Shown here: piece by piece, positions 6,591-8,043 of the stretch
Layout: every line of letters begins with the position of its first letter
How positions within the stretch are numbered: position 1 is the stretch's first letter
Source of the DNA: an uncultured Lachnospiraceae bacterium
GTDB taxonomy: Bacteria; Bacillota; Clostridia; Lachnospirales; Lachnospiraceae
Reading direction: 5' to 3'
NCBI GenBank assembly: GCA_902783935.1
Contig: CACZTA010000123.1
Location: forward strand, 1-8,043
DNA: 8,043 nt
The notes under the pieces: model-generated
The model's input: only the letters and a program-made list of their open reading frames with translations
What the model was told of the DNA's origin: nothing
Databases searched by the model: none
Position numbers and translations under genes: made by a program

Positions 6591-6598
6591 GGAGGAGG
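6591..6598 (+). promoter_or_regulatory. Very strong ribosome binding site deciding the TTG start
   Basis: GGAGGAGG, within AAAGGAGGAGGT, ends 7 bases before the TTG at 6606-6608. The next in-frame ATG would remove the signal peptide, so this site and the encoded secretion signal together support the TTG start. Confidence 0.85.
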
Positions 6599-6605
6599 TA
6601 CCATT

Positions 6606-7868
6606 TTGATCAGACATTACGGAAAAACAGCATCCCTTTGTATCCTCGGCGTGACGGCAGCGCTTCTGGCAGCCGCGGGCGTGCAGGCATCAGATTCATC
6701 TGTCTCTGCGGCTGAATCGGCGGTGGAAGCAGTCATGAGCGGTGCAGAAGCGGCCATGAGCGGCGCGGAAGCAGTCATGAGTGATGCGGAAGCAGTTGAA
6801 GTGCCGCGTCCGGAATACAACGGCGCCGATTATGTGACGCTCGGCGAATATGCCGGGCTTGCCGTGGAAGCCGACCCGGTCACTGTCTCTCCCGAGGAAG
6901 TTGAAGACAGGGTCCACTCGGAGATGGAGTACTCCGATGATGCCCAGGACACGCTGACGGAAGGCACGGTCGAAGAAGGCGATGTCGCCAACATCGACTT
7001 CACGGGCAAAAAGGACGGGACGCCGTTTGACGGCGGATCTGCCGAGGGATATGATCTGGAGATCGGCTCCGGCACATTTATTCCCGGATTTGAAGAAGGC
7101 CTCATCGGTATGGCGATCGGCGAATCGAAAGACATCGATCTTACATTCCCGGAAGATTACGGCAATGCAGACCTGGCCGGACAGGATGTGGTCTTTACCG
7201 TGACCGTCAACTCCGTGCGCCGCATGAAAGAGCTCAGTGACGAACTGGCAGACGTGCTTTCCGAAGGCGAGGCGAAGACTGTCGACGATTTCAAAGAGTG
7301 GATCGGGAAGAAGATCGAAGAGGAGAAGACTGAGGAGAGAGAGAGCTCCATTAAGCAGCAGCTGCTCTCAATGGCTTCAGGGAATGCTTCTGTCACGGAA
7401 TATCCGCAGGACCTTCTTGAGTATGTAACCAATGATGTGACGAATTATTTCAAGATGTATGCCTCCATGTACGGCATGGATTTCGGTTCTTTCATTTCCA
7501 TGGCTGCGGGAACAACCGAAGAAGAATTCCCGGCTTATGCGGAAAATATGGCAAAGCTCAGCATTGATGAGGAATTCTGCGTGGACGGAATCGCCGAGAT
7601 GGAAAACCTCATTCCGGAAGGCGAAGAACTGGAAAAAGCATATGATGAATTAGCAGCAGAATATGGCTTCGCAAGCGGCAAAGACATGATCGAGCAGAGC
7701 GGCGAGGACGCTGTAAAATACAGACTGGCATATAATGCTGTTCTTGATTATCTCTACGATCATGCCGTCATCACGGAGAGACAGCCGGAAGCGGATTCGG
7801 ATGTGTCCTCTCTGGCAGAGGAGGTCGTCGAGATTGAATCTGTGGCTGAAGAGGCAGCAGCTGAATAA
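6606..7868 (+). CDS. Secreted trigger-factor-like FKBP-type peptidyl-prolyl isomerase/chaperone
   Basis: This 420-residue exported protein starts at TTG. Residues 1-28 form a signal peptide: basic RHYGK, a hydrophobic core (LCILGVTAALLAAAG), and a VQA/S cleavage site after residue 28. Residues 29-65 are low-complexity and include three 7-residue repeats. After a connector (TLGEYAGLAVEADPVTVSPEEV), an FKBP-type isomerase domain spans about 115-205, with EGDVANIDFTG, GSGTFIPGFEEGLIGM, GES and LTFPEDYG. Residues 206-390 are helical and resemble the trigger factor C-terminal substrate-binding domain. The N-terminal ribosome-binding domain of trigger factor is absent, as expected for a protein working outside the cell. 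The tail (394-420) is acidic and flexible. A likely role is folding of proteins after export, comparable in place to PrsA but from a different family. The only early Cys (residue 12) is inside the hydrophobic core and not in a good lipobox, so a soluble or wall-associated form is expected. Transcribed alone, with its own promoter and terminator. Confidence 0.9.
   Translation: MIRHYGKTASLCILGVTAALLAAAGVQASDSSVSAAESAVEAVMSGAEAAMSGAEAVMSDAEAVEVPRPEYNGADYVTLGEYAGLAVEADPVTVSPEEVEDRVHSEMEYSDDAQDTLTEGTVEEGDVANIDFTGKKDGTPFDGGSAEGYDLEIGSGTFIPGFEEGLIGMAIGESKDIDLTFPEDYGNADLAGQDVVFTVTVNSVRRMKELSDELADVLSEGEAKTVDDFKEWIGKKIEEEKTEERESSIKQQLLSMASGNASVTEYPQDLLEYVTNDVTNYFKMYASMYGMDFGSFISMAAGTTEEEFPAYAENMAKLSIDEEFCVDGIAEMENLIPEGEELEKAYDELAAEYGFASGKDMIEQSGEDAVKYRLAYNAVLDYLYDHAVITERQPEADSDVSSLAEEVVEIESVAEEAAAE
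6726..6788 (+). repeat. Three 21-bp tandem repeats just after the signal peptide
   Basis: Units at 6726-6746, 6747-6767 and 6768-6788 encode EAVMSGA, EAAMSGA and EAVMSDA (residues 41-61), and a fourth partial unit begins EAV. The copies differ at several bases, mostly silent or conservative, so the array is not newly formed. The in-frame period allows length change without disrupting the isomerase, consistent with a flexible spacer at the mature N-terminus. Confidence 0.85.
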
Positions 7869-7887
7869 TCTTTAACAGACCGTTACA

Positions 7888-7922
7888 GGCGGGTTCCGGG
7901 GTAACCGGACCCGTCTTTTTTT
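7888..7922 (+). terminator. Rho-independent terminator of the secreted isomerase gene
   Basis: CGGGT-CCGG (7890-7899, with one bulged T) pairs with CCGGACCCG (7905-7913) around a GGTAA loop. Wobble and GC pairs extend the base, and seven T residues (7916-7922) follow. It lies 19 bases after the TAA stop. Confidence 0.9.
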
Positions 7923-8043
7923 GTGTCCCGGAAGCCGTTTTTTTCCGCTTCAAAAAAATCTCATTTTTCCGCCATGCAACCGGTTATGTAACTGCTGTCC
8001 TGTAAAATGCACTTATAAAGAAGCAGTCTGAAAAGAAAACCAT
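7923..8043. other. Upstream region of an unseen gene at the right edge
   Basis: No gene is visible. The stretch is AT-richer than the genes. It contains AACCGGTT (7978-7985, perfect palindrome) overlapping GTTATGTAAC (7983-7992, inverted repeat with a 2-base centre). Possible -10 boxes follow: TAAAAT (8003-8008, preceded by TG) and TATAAA (8014-8019), but neither has a good -35. A rightward promoter with an overlapping operator is plausible. Confidence 0.35.

Larger units (their letters stand above)
6403..6605. other. Divergent intergenic control region
   Basis: This 203-bp gap separates the esterase gene (leftward) from the secreted isomerase gene (rightward). It has an AT-rich core (6455-6505) between GC-rich flanks. 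A possible leftward -10, TATAGT (6495-6490), has only a poor -35 (TTCACG at 19-base spacing). TAGTG occurs twice nearby (6470-6474, 6479-6483), and ATAGT/ACTAT form an inverted repeat (6477-6481, 6490-6494), hinting at a protein-binding site. The rightward promoter and the leader hairpin are listed separately. Confidence 0.5.

Noticed and set aside
6606..6692. Lipoprotein signal for the exported isomerase
   Set aside because: The only early Cys (residue 12) is at the start of the hydrophobic core, not after it, so it does not fit a lipobox; VQA followed by Ser fits ordinary signal peptidase cleavage.
7931..7951. GAAGC...GCTTC stem as a second terminator
   Set aside because: Only 5 bp with a long T-rich loop, and followed by A rather than T residues on the plus strand; the terminator at 7888-7922 is sufficient.

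Overview
The window is about 8 kb of compact, fairly GC-rich DNA. It probably comes from a Firmicutes genome in the Clostridia, most likely a gut or rumen Lachnospiraceae. The evidence is strong Gram-positive style Shine-Dalgarno sites (AGAGGAG, GGAGGTGA, GGAGGAGG), GTG and TTG starts, and the protein types: a YjbR/TerB-N/TerB-C protein beside a DUF2791-type ATPase, a GGDEF protein with a four-helix-type sensor, and a secreted trigger-factor-like isomerase. The taxonomic call rests on recognising protein families from memory, not on a search.

Layout: (1) Positions 1-2245, minus strand: a two-gene operon fragment. The promoter-proximal gene encodes a 688-aa protein with an MmcQ/YjbR-like head, a Pro-rich linker, and TerB-N and TerB-C domains. 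Its stop codon overlaps, as TGATG, the start of a second gene cut by the window edge, whose first 59 codons look like the N-terminus of a DUF2791/BrxD-like P-loop ATPase. In other genomes such pairs travel with helicases and are suspected stress or anti-phage modules. (2) Positions 2246-2419: back-to-back promoters whose -35 boxes are 14 bp apart, with a small inverted repeat between them. (3) Positions 2420-5641, plus strand: one very large cyclic-di-GMP enzyme with a receiver domain, a degenerate GGDEF, an intact EAL, a repeat-containing acidic linker, two membrane helices around an outside sensor domain, a HAMP-like segment and an intact GGDEF with an I-site. (4) Positions 5632-6402, minus strand: a serine esterase of the feruloyl/cinnamoyl-esterase-like alpha/beta hydrolase type, tail-to-tail with the previous gene and overlapping it by 10 bp. 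(5) Positions 6403-6605: a divergent promoter region. (6) Positions 6606-7868, plus strand: a TTG-started secreted protein with the isomerase and C-terminal domains of trigger factor but no ribosome-binding domain, followed by a clear intrinsic terminator. (7) Positions 7923-8043: the upstream region of an unseen gene, with two small palindromes.

The genes do not form one pathway. The two most notable items are the TerB/ATPase operon running off the left edge, a candidate defence or stress module, and the bifunctional c-di-GMP protein that joins a soluble response-regulator phosphodiesterase to a membrane-sensor diguanylate cyclase in one chain. The two start from a shared 174-bp divergent control region, so co-regulation is possible but unproven. 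No RNA genes, insertion sequences, CRISPR arrays or riboswitches were recognised, and no gene-free stretch exceeds about 200 bp.
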